Shown here in pieces: positions 8,707-16,796 of a stretch of 30,306 nt of DNA. Source of the stretch: UBA11612 sp963976395 (GTDB lineage: Bacteria; Pseudomonadota; Alphaproteobacteria; Rhodospirillales; Rhodospirillaceae); NCBI GenBank assembly GCA_963976395.1, contig CAXBLG010000037.1, positions 1 through 30,306 on the forward strand, read 5' to 3'. The stretch's first letter is position 1. Every line of letters begins with the position of its first letter. The position numbers and the translations under genes are program-made. The notes under the pieces were generated by a model that was given only the letters and a program-made list of their open reading frames with translations, was not told the origin of the DNA and did no database searches.

Positions 8707-9405
8707 ATGACAAAACTCGGCATTGTGTGCGGCCTCGCCTTTGAAGCGGCAATCCTTGAGCATGCGGTTCAGCAAGCCGCGCTAGCAAACGCGCCGCTTA
8801 TTGTATGCTCCGGTCCCGGACCGGACCGTGCCCGCGCTGGTGCATTAAATCTAACAACTCAGGGCGCCGAAGCGCTGCTAAGTTTTGGCCTGGCCGGCGG
8901 ACTGGACCCAGAATTGAGAACAGGCACAGTTATTACCGCCGAAAGTATCACCGGACCGGAAATCTTATCTTGTGACGCTGCGTGGGTCACACGAATGACA
9001 GAGAGCTTGGCAACAGATTTCATAGTCCGGCGCGCTGTTTTGGCTGCTTCAGAGGACGTTTTGTCCACGGCCGAAGACAAGGCCGCGTTGTTCCGGTCGA
9101 GCGGCGCAATGGCGGTCGATATGGAGAGTTACGGGGTCGCAGCGGCCGCAACGGAAAAGGGCATACCTTTCGCCGCACTACGCGTGATCTGCGATACGGC
9201 CCAAGAGACAATCCCACCGGCAGCGTCGGCAGCCATGACCTGGGAGGGACGCATCCGGGTGACATCGACCGTATTCAAGGCCCTGACGTACCCGGCACAG
9301 ATTCCAGACCTTGTGCGCCTTGGGCGGCGCACTGCCGCAGCCAAGCGTGTTTTGGAAAACCTAGCTGGCCTTGGCGTGCTGGGACTGTTCCGCGCTTTCG
9401 GGTGA
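8707..9405 (+). CDS. hpnG: HpnG, adenosylhopane nucleosidase
   Basis: HpnG belongs to the purine nucleoside phosphorylase/MTAN family and removes adenine from adenosylhopane to give ribosylhopane, the step after HpnH. Seen in the 232-aa product are the ligand-binding segment LSFGLAGGLDPELRTGTVI and the purine/ribose-binding segment AVDMESYGVAAAA followed by ALRVICDTA, with the MES motif and the later Asp expected for the family. The start is ATG 8707, 63 nt after shc; the ribosome binding site is weak. Its last 45 nt overlap the 3' end of the convergent hpnH. Confidence 0.9.
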   Translation: MTKLGIVCGLAFEAAILEHAVQQAALANAPLIVCSGPGPDRARAGALNLTTQGAEALLSFGLAGGLDPELRTGTVITAESITGPEILSCDAAWVTRMTESLATDFIVRRAVLAASEDVLSTAEDKAALFRSSGAMAVDMESYGVAAAATEKGIPFAALRVICDTAQETIPPAASAAMTWEGRIRVTSTVFKALTYPAQIPDLVRLGRRTAAAKRVLENLAGLGVLGLFRAFG

Positions 9406-10506
9406 GTCCACGAAGGTCTTCACCTGCTTCTCGAACACGTATTCCGCCGGGCGTTGGTTTTCGAGCGAAATCTCCGGAGCCATTGGCCCTTCGGTATCCA
9501 CCCCGCGCATGAAAACCTTGAGGGCTTTAAGCGGGTGACTGACGGTATCAACAACTGACGTGGGCTCGTAGCCACAATGCGCCATGCAATTGGCGCACTT
9601 TTCGTAATTACCTGTGCCGTATGTATCCCAGTCGGTCGTTTCCATCAGCTCTTTGAAAGATCCGACAAAACCTTCCCCTACGAGATAACAAGGCTTCTGC
9701 CAGCCGAAGACGTTGCGTGCAGGATTGCCCCAGGGCATGCACGTGTAAGTCTGGTTCCCCGCAAGAAAATCGAGGAACAGGCTGGACTGGTTGAACCGCC
9801 ATTTTTGTGCACGGCCCTTGCCCATGCGGAAGATGTCGCGGAACAGATCTTTAGTTTGGCGACGGCCCAAGAAGTGATCTTGAACCGGGGCGCGCTCATA
9901 CGCGTAACCGGGCGATACAGTGATGCCCTCGGTCCCCAGCGTACTCACATAGTCGAAAAACTCGGCAACCTTGTCCGGGACCGCGTTGGTGAACAGCGTA
10001 CAATTCACGGTGACGCGAAAACCGCGAGCGACGGCCTCTTTAATGGCCTCGACCGCGCGGTCGAACACACCGTCCTGAGACACGGAATGATCATGCTCTT
10101 CCTTGAGCCCATCCAGATGAATTGACAAGGTGAGGTACGGCGACGGAGTGAATAAATCGAGCTTCTTTTTCAGAAGAAGCGCGTTGGTACACAGATACAC
10201 AAACTTTTTACGCGCAACGATGCCCTCGACAATCTCTTTGATTTCCTTGTGCAGCAAAGGCTCGCCGCCTGGAATGGAAACCATCGGCGCACCGCATTCG
10301 TCCACTGCATCGAAGCACTCTTGCGGCGTTAAGCGCCGGTTCAAAATACTGTCGGGATAATCGATTTTACCGCAGCCGGAGCACGCAAGATTGCACCGGA
10401 ACAAGGGTTCAAGCATCAACACCAGTGGATAACGCTCAATACCGCGCAGTTTCTGGCCCACAACATAGGCGCCGACACGGATTTGTTGGATAAGGGGTAC
10501 GGCCAC
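9361..10506 (-). CDS. hpnH: HpnH, adenosylhopane synthase (radical SAM)
   Basis: HpnH is a B12-independent radical SAM enzyme that adds the 5'-deoxyadenosyl radical to hopene, giving adenosylhopane, the entry to all C35 hopanoids. The 4Fe-4S cluster motif CX3CX2C is C38-NLA-C42-SG-C45, followed by the SAM-binding GGEPLLH. A C-terminal cysteine group (CANCMAHC) is also present. The start is GTG at 10506 with AAAAGG 9 nt upstream. It sits 28 nt downstream of ispH on the same strand. The last 14 codons lie inside the end of hpnG on the opposite strand, and the HpnH tail there (SAEQSQHAKAS) looks like an unconstrained extension. Confidence 0.95.
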   Translation of the reverse strand: MAVPLIQQIRVGAYVVGQKLRGIERYPLVLMLEPLFRCNLACSGCGKIDYPDSILNRRLTPQECFDAVDECGAPMVSIPGGEPLLHKEIKEIVEGIVARKKFVYLCTNALLLKKKLDLFTPSPYLTLSIHLDGLKEEHDHSVSQDGVFDRAVEAIKEAVARGFRVTVNCTLFTNAVPDKVAEFFDYVSTLGTEGITVSPGYAYERAPVQDHFLGRRQTKDLFRDIFRMGKGRAQKWRFNQSSLFLDFLAGNQTYTCMPWGNPARNVFGWQKPCYLVGEGFVGSFKELMETTDWDTYGTGNYEKCANCMAHCGYEPTSVVDTVSHPLKALKVFMRGVDTEGPMAPEISLENQRPAEYVFEKQVKTFVDSPESAEQSQHAKAS

Positions 10507-10534
10507 GAGCTTAAACCTTTTACTAGATCAGAAA

Positions 10535-11482
10535 TTAAGCGGGAACGGATGATTCGACAAACTCACGCAGTTGGCGCGGGAGCTTGAAGTGAATGTTCTC
10601 GGTCACGCCATCAAGCATTTGCACCTCGGTCTCGCCCAAGGTGCGCAACTTTGAAATCAACTCATCCACCAGCGCCTCGGGGGCCGATGCCCCTGCGGTG
10701 ATGCCGACGACAGCTTTGCCCTCCAGCCACTCAGCCTTCAGCCCTTCGGCATCGTCGATAAGATAGCTGGGAATATTCATATCCTCGCCGATTTCGCGCA
10801 GGCGGTTGGAGTTGGAACTGTTTTTGGCACCCAGCACCAAGATAACGTCGGCCCTTTGAGCAAGATCCCTGACCGCCTGCTGACGGTTTTGGGTGGCATA
10901 GCAAATATCCTTCACGTCGGGCCCATGAATTTCCGGGAATCGGCGCTTCAGAGCACTGATAATTTCCCGGGTGTCATCAACCGACAATGTGGTTTGAGTG
11001 ACGTAGGCCAGTTTGGCGGGGTCTTTAACTTGCAGACTTTCGGCATCTGCGAGCGAGCCCACCAAGTGCACGGTGCCATCGATCTGGCCGAGTGTACCTT
11101 CCACTTCGGCATGGCCGGCATGACCGATCAGAACAACATCATAGCCCACCGCCGAGTACCGTTGGCCCTCGGTGTGCACACGCGCCACCAACGGGCAGGT
11201 CGCATCGATCACTTCAAGACCGCGCTCACCCGCGTCGCTGACTACTTTTCGTGACACCCCATGAGCGGAAAAGACAGTAATGGCGCCGGCGGGTATATCA
11301 TCAACTTCATCCACGAAGACTGCGCCTTTGGCCCGGAGATCTTCCACCACGCGCTTGTTATGAACGATCTCATGGCGCACGTAGACTGGCGGTCCATATT
11401 TCTGTAGCGCCAACTCAACGATTTCCACTGCCCGGACGACACCGGCGCAAAAACCCCTCGGCTGGGCGAGCAAAACTTTCAT
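10535..11482 (-). CDS. ispH: 4-hydroxy-3-methylbut-2-enyl diphosphate reductase
   Basis: IspH (LytB) is the iron-sulfur enzyme that makes isopentenyl and dimethylallyl diphosphate in the last MEP step. The three cluster cysteines are C12 (PRGFCAGVVRA), C96 (ATCPLVARVH) and C194 (DICYATQNRQ). The active-site glutamate lies in GHAEVEGT (E126), with SAHGVS, TQTTLS and SSNSNRL also present. The 315-aa length is normal. AGAGGA lies about 10 nt before the ATG. It is upstream of hpnH in what should be one minus-strand transcript, so both the first (dxs) and last MEP enzymes sit with the hopanoid genes. Confidence 0.97.
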   Translation of the reverse strand: MKVLLAQPRGFCAGVVRAVEIVELALQKYGPPVYVRHEIVHNKRVVEDLRAKGAVFVDEVDDIPAGAITVFSAHGVSRKVVSDAGERGLEVIDATCPLVARVHTEGQRYSAVGYDVVLIGHAGHAEVEGTLGQIDGTVHLVGSLADAESLQVKDPAKLAYVTQTTLSVDDTREIISALKRRFPEIHGPDVKDICYATQNRQQAVRDLAQRADVILVLGAKNSSNSNRLREIGEDMNIPSYLIDDAEGLKAEWLEGKAVVGITAGASAPEALVDELISKLRTLGETEVQMLDGVTENIHFKLPRQLREFVESSVPA

Positions 11483-11790
11483 TCTTCAACTATCCTCTAA
11501 CGCGCGTTTCGTCCTCTTGGACCGCGCTGTGTATTTAGCTCTATTTCGCGGCCAGCCCAAACGGCAAAATGCATGATATTACAGGATGTTACCATAGAGC
11601 CGGTTTTATGGCTACCGCTGCGCCGTAGCGCGGACATCTGTACGTCGCCGCAGTTGCCCCGCTCGAATACCCCCGTATGATGACGCCGGCACTCGTAAGC
11701 CCTTAAGATTATTGGCTCAAATAAGGATATATCCAGCGTGAATCACTTTTCAGGCAGTCAGCCCCCAGCCACAACGCCCCGGACCCAATT
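11483..11790. promoter_or_regulatory. Divergent intergenic region between ispH and the membrane gene
   Basis: This 308-nt stretch must carry promoters for ispH-hpnH leftwards and for the 11791 operon rightwards. No strong sigma-70-type hexamer pair was found by eye. It holds an imperfect inverted repeat (11588-11615) and a possible short leader reading frame (11738-11794). No tRNA or recognisable riboswitch was seen. Confidence 0.5.
11588..11615. promoter_or_regulatory. Imperfect inverted repeat in the divergent region
   Basis: GTTACCATA (11588-11596) and TATGGCTAC (11607-11615) are inverted arms matching at 7 of 9 positions around a 10-nt spacer. Its place between two divergent operons would suit an operator. 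There is no other support. Confidence 0.2.
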
Positions 11791-11794
11791 ATGA
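11738..11794 (+). CDS. Possible 18-residue leader peptide
   Basis: GTG 11738 opens an 18-codon frame (MNHFSGSQPPATTPRTQL) preceded by AAGGA at 11723-11727. Its TGA stop (11792-11794) overlaps the ATG of the next gene as ATGA. That gene has no ribosome binding site of its own, so translational coupling from this frame is plausible. The peptide matches no family I know and is too short for coding statistics. Confidence 0.3.
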   Translation: MNHFSGSQPPATTPRTQL

Positions 11795-12384
11795 AGACCG
11801 CCGCTGTTCTAGCCGTGGCCTGCTGGTCGGGGTTCATGGTCATGGGCCTCGAGATTCTGAGCGGACGCATTCTCGCTCCCACCTTTGGCAGTAGTATTTA
11901 CGTCTGGGGGGCCGTAATTACGATTTTTATGCTGGCCCTCTCGGTCGGATACCTGGTGGGCGGACGCATGTCCCTCGCCCAGCCCAAGATTCGTACGCTC
12001 TGCCTTATGCATTTCCTGTCGGGCGCGCTGCTGTTGCCCATAATTGTCTTTGCCGACCCCGTACTGGATGGTGTTTTCGCCTACACGCAAGACCCACGCG
12101 CGGGGGCACTCATCTCGTGCACGATTCTTTTCTTTGCCCCGGCTGCCGTTTGTGGCGCGATTTCGCCCTATGCGGTGCGTCTGCTTGTGAGCGAGGCCAA
12201 CGCTGCCGGGTTTTACGCGGGGCTGCTGTTTTTCTTCTCAACCGCCTTCAGCGCGGCGGGCACGCTACTGACATCGTTTTACTTTGTGCTGATACTAGAG
12301 GTGAACCAGATTGTAGTTCTTCTCATGGCTATGGCGATGCTTATGGCGATCAGCGCATTCGCATTATCCCGCAGAGGACAATGA
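11791..12384 (+). CDS. Membrane half of a spermidine-synthase-like protein
   Basis: This 197-aa protein consists almost wholly of about six membrane helices. It matches the N-terminal transporter-like domain found fused to spermidine synthase domains in many bacteria: GLEILSGRILAPTFGSSIYVWGAVI, a GGRM loop, CGAISPYAVRL, then a helix pair. In the fused family a catalytic Rossmann domain follows in the same chain; here the chain stops at residue 197 and the catalytic domain is a separate gene one nt downstream. The function of the membrane part is unknown. There is no good ribosome binding site; coupling to a leader frame is possible. The stop/start spacing argues for co-translation with the next gene. 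Confidence 0.8.
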   Translation: MKTAAVLAVACWSGFMVMGLEILSGRILAPTFGSSIYVWGAVITIFMLALSVGYLVGGRMSLAQPKIRTLCLMHFLSGALLLPIIVFADPVLDGVFAYTQDPRAGALISCTILFFAPAAVCGAISPYAVRLLVSEANAAGFYAGLLFFFSTAFSAAGTLLTSFYFVLILEVNQIVVLLMAMAMLMAISAFALSRRGQ

Positions 12385-12385
12385 C

Positions 12386-13273
12386 ATGACTATGCGTACA
12401 ACCGTCGCCGTCTTATCGGCGCTCTTCCTGCTGGTGGCCTGCGAAGACACGGACGCCGGGGTCATTCATTCGGAAAAATCGCTCTACCGAAACATCCTTG
12501 TGACGGAAGATGGCGACCTACGATGCATGACTTTTCGTCGTGGCCAGGGTCAAAATCGGCAAACCTGCATGAATATAAATGATCCCGATCACCTGGTCTT
12601 TCCGTACACACGGATGATGCTGGGCGTACTTGCCATGAAGCCCGACCCGCAAAGCATCCTCATTGTTGGCCTCGGCGGCGGAACCTTACCCATGGCTTTA
12701 CGCGACATTCTGCCGGACGCGCGGATCGACGTTGTTGAAATTGATCCTGCTGTCGTGAAAGTAGCAAAAGAGTTCTTTGCCTACGAAGAAGACCCAAAAC
12801 TTCAGACCGCCACAGGAGACGGTCGCGTTTTCGTGAAGAAAGCCCTGTTAGAAAACACTAAGTATGAGCTCATTATGCTTGATGCGTTTGAAGATGAATA
12901 CATTCCCGAACATCTTCTGACCTTAGAGTTTTTACAAGAAGTGAAAAGCTTGCTGGAACCGGGCGGTGTCTTGGCGGCCAACACATTCTCCTCAAGCGGT
13001 CTGTATCCGCACGAATCGGCGACATATGAAGCCGCCTTCGGGTCTTTCTACAATTTGAAATCCACTAACAGAGTCATTTGGGCGCAGGAAGGCCCTTTGA
13101 TGGATCGAGACGTCATCGTCTCCAATGCAACAGACCTAGCGCCTCATCTCAAAGAGCGCGACGTTGATGTGGACTGGCTCATGAACCTCGTCAGCCCGAA
13201 AAAGGATTGGCCCGACGATACCCGTGTGCTGACGGATCAGTACGCACCATCCAACATCCTCAACGAGCGTTGA
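12386..13273 (+). CDS. Spermidine-synthase-like methyltransferase fold, predicted lipoprotein
   Basis: This 295-aa protein has the Rossmann fold of spermidine synthases: GLGGG at residues 95-99, VVEIDP at 116-121, GDGR near 144-147, and LDAFEDEYIPEHLLT from 165. The N-terminus is a signal sequence with a lipobox, LVAC, placing the modified cysteine at C19, so it would be exported and lipid-anchored. The putrescine-binding YHE motif of classical SpeE is replaced by FPYTRMM, so the substrate may not be a polyamine. GAGGA lies 9-10 nt before the ATG. It starts just after the membrane-half gene in a different frame. The signal sequence could instead be the seventh membrane helix of the normally fused protein. 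Confidence 0.78.
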   Translation: MTMRTTVAVLSALFLLVACEDTDAGVIHSEKSLYRNILVTEDGDLRCMTFRRGQGQNRQTCMNINDPDHLVFPYTRMMLGVLAMKPDPQSILIVGLGGGTLPMALRDILPDARIDVVEIDPAVVKVAKEFFAYEEDPKLQTATGDGRVFVKKALLENTKYELIMLDAFEDEYIPEHLLTLEFLQEVKSLLEPGGVLAANTFSSSGLYPHESATYEAAFGSFYNLKSTNRVIWAQEGPLMDRDVIVSNATDLAPHLKERDVDVDWLMNLVSPKKDWPDDTRVLTDQYAPSNILNER

Positions 13274-13294
13274 CAATCCCAGGAAGCCCTGTTC

Positions 13295-14455
13295 ATGACC
13301 GACGGCAGATCGGAGACGTTCTACAAGTCGTTACTGCCGATGGATGCGACGGCCAATATCTTCGACACACGCCACTACGCCCGCGCTCCCGACTCTTGGT
13401 TCGTAGCCGTATCCGACATCAAAGGATCAACGGCCGCCGTTGCCGAAGGGCGACACTCAGACGTTAATTTCGCAGCCGCAGCGATGATTGCGGCGCTCAC
13501 CAATTTCTGTGGTTCTTTACCCTATCAATTCGGTGGCGACGGCGCGGCTGTCCTCATTCCACCTGAATATGAGCTAGAAGCGCGGCGCATTCTTGCGAGA
13601 GTTCGACGCTTTGTACGCCGCGAACTCAGGCTAGAGTTACGGGTCGGCATCATTCCCGTGAGCACGCTTCATACAATGAGCTTAGACGTTCAGGTGGGCC
13701 GTTACGAACCTTCCCCCGGAAACGCTTACGCGGTATTTCTTGGCGGCGGCATTGAAGCGTGTGAATTGGCCATCAAACAACGCGGCCATCCAGAACTTTT
13801 CCGCCAGTCCATCGTTGAAGAGCAAGAGGATGACGGAGACCCGCCCAACCTGGAAGGCCTGTCATGCCGATGGACACCTTTGAAGTCCACACGAGGGCGC
13901 ATGGTCTCTTTGGTTGTGCGGTGTGCTGATCACCGCGAAATACACGATGCGCTATGCCGTCTCGTTGGCTTTGAGTCTCTGAAGGCCGCGTCGCTGGACA
14001 TCCTCAAGACCAAATGGCCGCCCAAGGGACTCATTCGGGAAGCACGAGCACGCCACGGCAAGGGGTTTCTTTGGCTGTGGATTATTAGAGTTGGACTGGA
14101 GACCTTATTCGCGGTTTTTGTCTTCCGATTCAAACTGCGCATGGGAGCTTTTGATGCGGAACGATACCGGCGCGAAATCGCTGAAAATGCAGTCGATTTC
14201 GCACGGTCCGACGATGTTCTGGCCATGACATTCGATTGTCCAACCGACCGCCTGGAGGTCATGCGATCATACCTAGAGGAGCGTTCGGCCCGCGGCGAGT
14301 TGCATTACGGCCTGCACGAGTCGGATCATGCGGTTATGACCTGTCTCGTCGCATCCGTTACGGAAAATCAGCACGTCCACTTTGTGGATGGCGGAGACGG
14401 GGGATACACAAAGGCCGCCACCGCGCTGAAAGCCCAATTACAAGCATCCAATTAA
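13295..14455 (+). CDS. DUF3095 family protein, nucleotide-cyclase-like N-terminus
   Basis: This 386-aa protein matches DUF3095, a family without assigned function. The N-terminal region resembles class III adenylate/guanylate cyclases: FVAVSDIKGST places D41 where the first metal-binding aspartate sits, and FGGDGAAVLIP places D82 where the second sits, with a spacing (41 residues) close to that of true cyclases. A hydrophobic stretch WLWIIRVGLETLFAVFVF near residues 256-273 could be a membrane helix. AGGAAG lies 9 nt before the ATG. It follows the spermidine-synthase-like gene by 21 nt. I infer a nucleotide-binding role; the substrate-specifying residues of cyclases were not located. Confidence 0.8.
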   Translation: MTDGRSETFYKSLLPMDATANIFDTRHYARAPDSWFVAVSDIKGSTAAVAEGRHSDVNFAAAAMIAALTNFCGSLPYQFGGDGAAVLIPPEYELEARRILARVRRFVRRELRLELRVGIIPVSTLHTMSLDVQVGRYEPSPGNAYAVFLGGGIEACELAIKQRGHPELFRQSIVEEQEDDGDPPNLEGLSCRWTPLKSTRGRMVSLVVRCADHREIHDALCRLVGFESLKAASLDILKTKWPPKGLIREARARHGKGFLWLWIIRVGLETLFAVFVFRFKLRMGAFDAERYRREIAENAVDFARSDDVLAMTFDCPTDRLEVMRSYLEERSARGELHYGLHESDHAVMTCLVASVTENQHVHFVDGGDGGYTKAATALKAQLQASN

Positions 14456-14502
14456 AATATTCCATACCGCGTGCACTCTGAATCGTCGTGCTACACTAGG
14501 GC

Positions 14503-15795
14503 ATGCTTCCCGCTCTCAGTGAACATAGACATCTGCGCTACGGCACCTTTCTCGCGCTGTATGTTGCGCAGGGTTTGCCTGAAGGGCTGCTGTATGTGGC
14601 CGTTCCAGCTTGGCTCGCACAACAAGGTGTTAGCGCAGGAGAGATTGGAGCGTTTATCGGCGTTATCCTGCTGCCGTGGAGTTTTAAGCTGATCAACGGA
14701 TCGGTTATGGATCGGTTCAGCTTTCTACCGATGGGCCGTCGTAGGCCGTGGGTGATTTCCGCGCAGGTGGGCATGATTGTCAGCCTTCTCTCGCTAACCA
14801 TGGTCGAGGATGCGGCCGCACAGATGAGCCTCATCACCGTGATCGGCTTTCTGGTGAATTTCTTCGGCGCCTTTCAGGACGTCGCGGTGGACGGCATGGC
14901 TATCGACATCATCCCTGAGAATGAGCAGGCGCGGGCCAACGGCCTGATGTGGGGCGGCAAAACTTTAGGGATCGCATTATCGACGGCCCTGTCGGGCGTA
15001 CTGATCAGCGTCTATGGACTGGACGCAGGTGCCATTTCCATCGCCGGAGCCATTGCGCTGATTATGCTGGTCCCGCTACTTACCCACGAACGTCCAGGTG
15101 AACGACTGTTGCCCTGGAGCGCCGGCACAGCGTCGACGGCAGCGCTGGAGCTTCAACTCCATAGTTGGCGAAAGATATTCGCCGGGCTGTTCAAAGTCGT
15201 CTGGACGCCTTCCAGTCTTATCTTCACAGCGGCGATCTTCATCGCCCTCATGGGCTACGGCCTCTACACCGCCGCGCTCCCGGTCATGGCTGTACAAGAG
15301 TTAGGGTGGGCAGATACGGACTATACAAGCGCGGCTGCAACCATCGGCATTTTGGGCGCAGCGTTCGCAATGATCGGTGCGGGTTCGATTGCTACACGAT
15401 TTGGATTAGTGCGCACGCTTGTTGCAACCCTAATACTGACCGCAATCTTACACTGGGCTATGACGGCGTTATCTAGCCTTTGGGATTTTCGTGCGGTCCT
15501 ACTGGGCTATATGGTCGGATTCAAAATTCTGTTCGTTCTCATGTCGGTCGCGATTTATGCTGCGGCAATGCGACTGTGCCGACGAGAGGTGGCGGCAACA
15601 CAATTTGCAATTTATATGGCTTTTGTGAATCTCGGCACATCCGCCGGCGCGGCCCTGCTTGGGCTAATTCAGAATGCCGCCGATTACGCGGGCGTGCTGA
15701 TTGCCATGGGTGCAATTGTCGCCGTTGCCGCCCTGGCCTTTGGGCGTGTGAACATCACACCTCCGAACGCAAAACCTGTGGGTGAACCTCTCTAG
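14503..15795 (+). CDS. MFS transporter, AmpG/PAT-like
   Basis: This 430-aa protein has about 12 hydrophobic helices and the opening signature of the peptide-acetyl-CoA-transporter (PAT) branch of the major facilitator superfamily, which includes the muropeptide permease AmpG: YVAQGLPEGLLYVAVPAWL, an IGAFIGVILLPWSFKL helix, then DRF and MGRRRPW in the loop between helices 2 and 3. The substrate cannot be told; muropeptide import is one option, but no beta-lactamase or cell-wall recycling gene is adjacent. It lies 47 nt after the DUF3095 gene. Its stop codon overlaps the stop of the convergent apbE-like gene within a CTAG. Confidence 0.83.
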   Translation: MLPALSEHRHLRYGTFLALYVAQGLPEGLLYVAVPAWLAQQGVSAGEIGAFIGVILLPWSFKLINGSVMDRFSFLPMGRRRPWVISAQVGMIVSLLSLTMVEDAAAQMSLITVIGFLVNFFGAFQDVAVDGMAIDIIPENEQARANGLMWGGKTLGIALSTALSGVLISVYGLDAGAISIAGAIALIMLVPLLTHERPGERLLPWSAGTASTAALELQLHSWRKIFAGLFKVVWTPSSLIFTAAIFIALMGYGLYTAALPVMAVQELGWADTDYTSAAATIGILGAAFAMIGAGSIATRFGLVRTLVATLILTAILHWAMTALSSLWDFRAVLLGYMVGFKILFVLMSVAIYAAAMRLCRREVAATQFAIYMAFVNLGTSAGAALLGLIQNAADYAGVLIAMGAIVAVAALAFGRVNITPPNAKPVGEPL

Positions 15796-16796
15796 ATAAC
15801 GCCGGATTCTGTGATGCTACCGTCCGAGCCCACCAAATGAATACCAATCTCGGGAAGTGAACCGACCGTATCCAAGACCATTTTTCGCGGCATCGCCGAA
15901 AAAGCTGTTGAGAGGGCATCAGCGATAGCCGCCGATGGCGCCTTAACCGTCACACTGGACCAGTCACGGGTACAACGGCCGGTATGAGGGTTAAATAGGT
16001 GGTGAAATTGCCCAGCCCGGTCAAAGATCGTGCCCGACGGTGCCGAAGTCGCGACCGCTCGATTTTCCAAGGACACGACGCGCGTCAGGCGTCCAGGCGC
16101 TTTCGGATCTGGCACCCCGAGACGCCACGCATGTCCACCCGGGTGATTGCCCATTCCATACGATTCCCCGGTTTCTACCAAGGCCGAGCGCAGTCCCGCC
16201 CGGCGCAAAAGCGCAACGAGTCTATCTGTCAGATAGCCTTGCGCAATGCCGTTCAAAGTAAGCGCCATGCCGGGCTTCCGAAAGTTCACACCGTGTGATG
16301 TCAAATCCACATGGTGAAAGCCAATACGATCCCGGCAGTCCGATATTCTAAGGAACAATAGCGCTTCGTTGGTGAGTTCGGGCTTAACCGCCGACGCATA
16401 AACATTCCATAGCGGCTGGACGCTAGGGTCAAAATACCCTTCTGTCGCCGCGTATACTTCTTGACTGATTCGTAACAGTTCGAAAAATTCATCCGGAGCA
16501 GACGTCAGCTTGCCCTGAGCGTTGAGTTTCGAGAGCACAGAATTTTCGCGATAGAGGCTGAACGTGGATTCCAGCAATTCTATTTCAGCCTGACACCGCG
16601 CAAGAATTGCAGTCCCCTCAGCCGCATCTTCGTGCACCACTTGAATTCGGGCGTCCGCCCCTAGGGCCGTGCCATACCAACTGTGCAGCGCACGAGGTTC
16701 GCGCGCGCCGTCAGCCTGCGCCAGTCCGTAGGCACTGGTCAGAGCCAGTCCCGGCACTGCCGCAAGTATGCGGAGAAAACGCCGACGACCCGCCAT
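15792..16796 (-). CDS. apbE: ApbE-family FAD:protein FMN transferase
   Basis: ApbE enzymes attach FMN from FAD to a threonine of exported flavoproteins. This 334-aa protein has an N-terminal export signal with a twin-arginine-like start (GRRRFLRILAAVPGLALTSA), FSLYRENSVLSKLNA, a GIAQGYLTDRL segment where most ApbEs have GIAKGY, the AVATS segment, HHLFNPHTGR and the metal-contacting ADALSTAF. Its ATG overlaps the PepSY stop as TAATG, so the two are co-translated. The likely substrate is the FMN-binding protein encoded two genes upstream. The K-to-Q change in GIAKGY appears compatible with activity since the other motifs are intact. Confidence 0.9.
   Translation of the reverse strand: MAGRRRFLRILAAVPGLALTSAYGLAQADGAREPRALHSWYGTALGADARIQVVHEDAAEGTAILARCQAEIELLESTFSLYRENSVLSKLNAQGKLTSAPDEFFELLRISQEVYAATEGYFDPSVQPLWNVYASAVKPELTNEALLFLRISDCRDRIGFHHVDLTSHGVNFRKPGMALTLNGIAQGYLTDRLVALLRRAGLRSALVETGESYGMGNHPGGHAWRLGVPDPKAPGRLTRVVSLENRAVATSAPSGTIFDRAGQFHHLFNPHTGRCTRDWSSVTVKAPSAAIADALSTAFSAMPRKMVLDTVGSLPEIGIHLVGSDGSITESGVI

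Noticed and set aside
7006..8775. Long open frame of 589 codons on the minus strand over shc
   Set aside because: It is antisense to a complete squalene-hopene cyclase, shows no domain, and its length follows from the codon bias of the real gene.
12376..12392. Frameshift explanation for the split spermidine-synthase-like genes
   Set aside because: The second gene has its own ribosome site and a good lipobox, so two genes are the simpler reading, but a sequencing error is not excluded.
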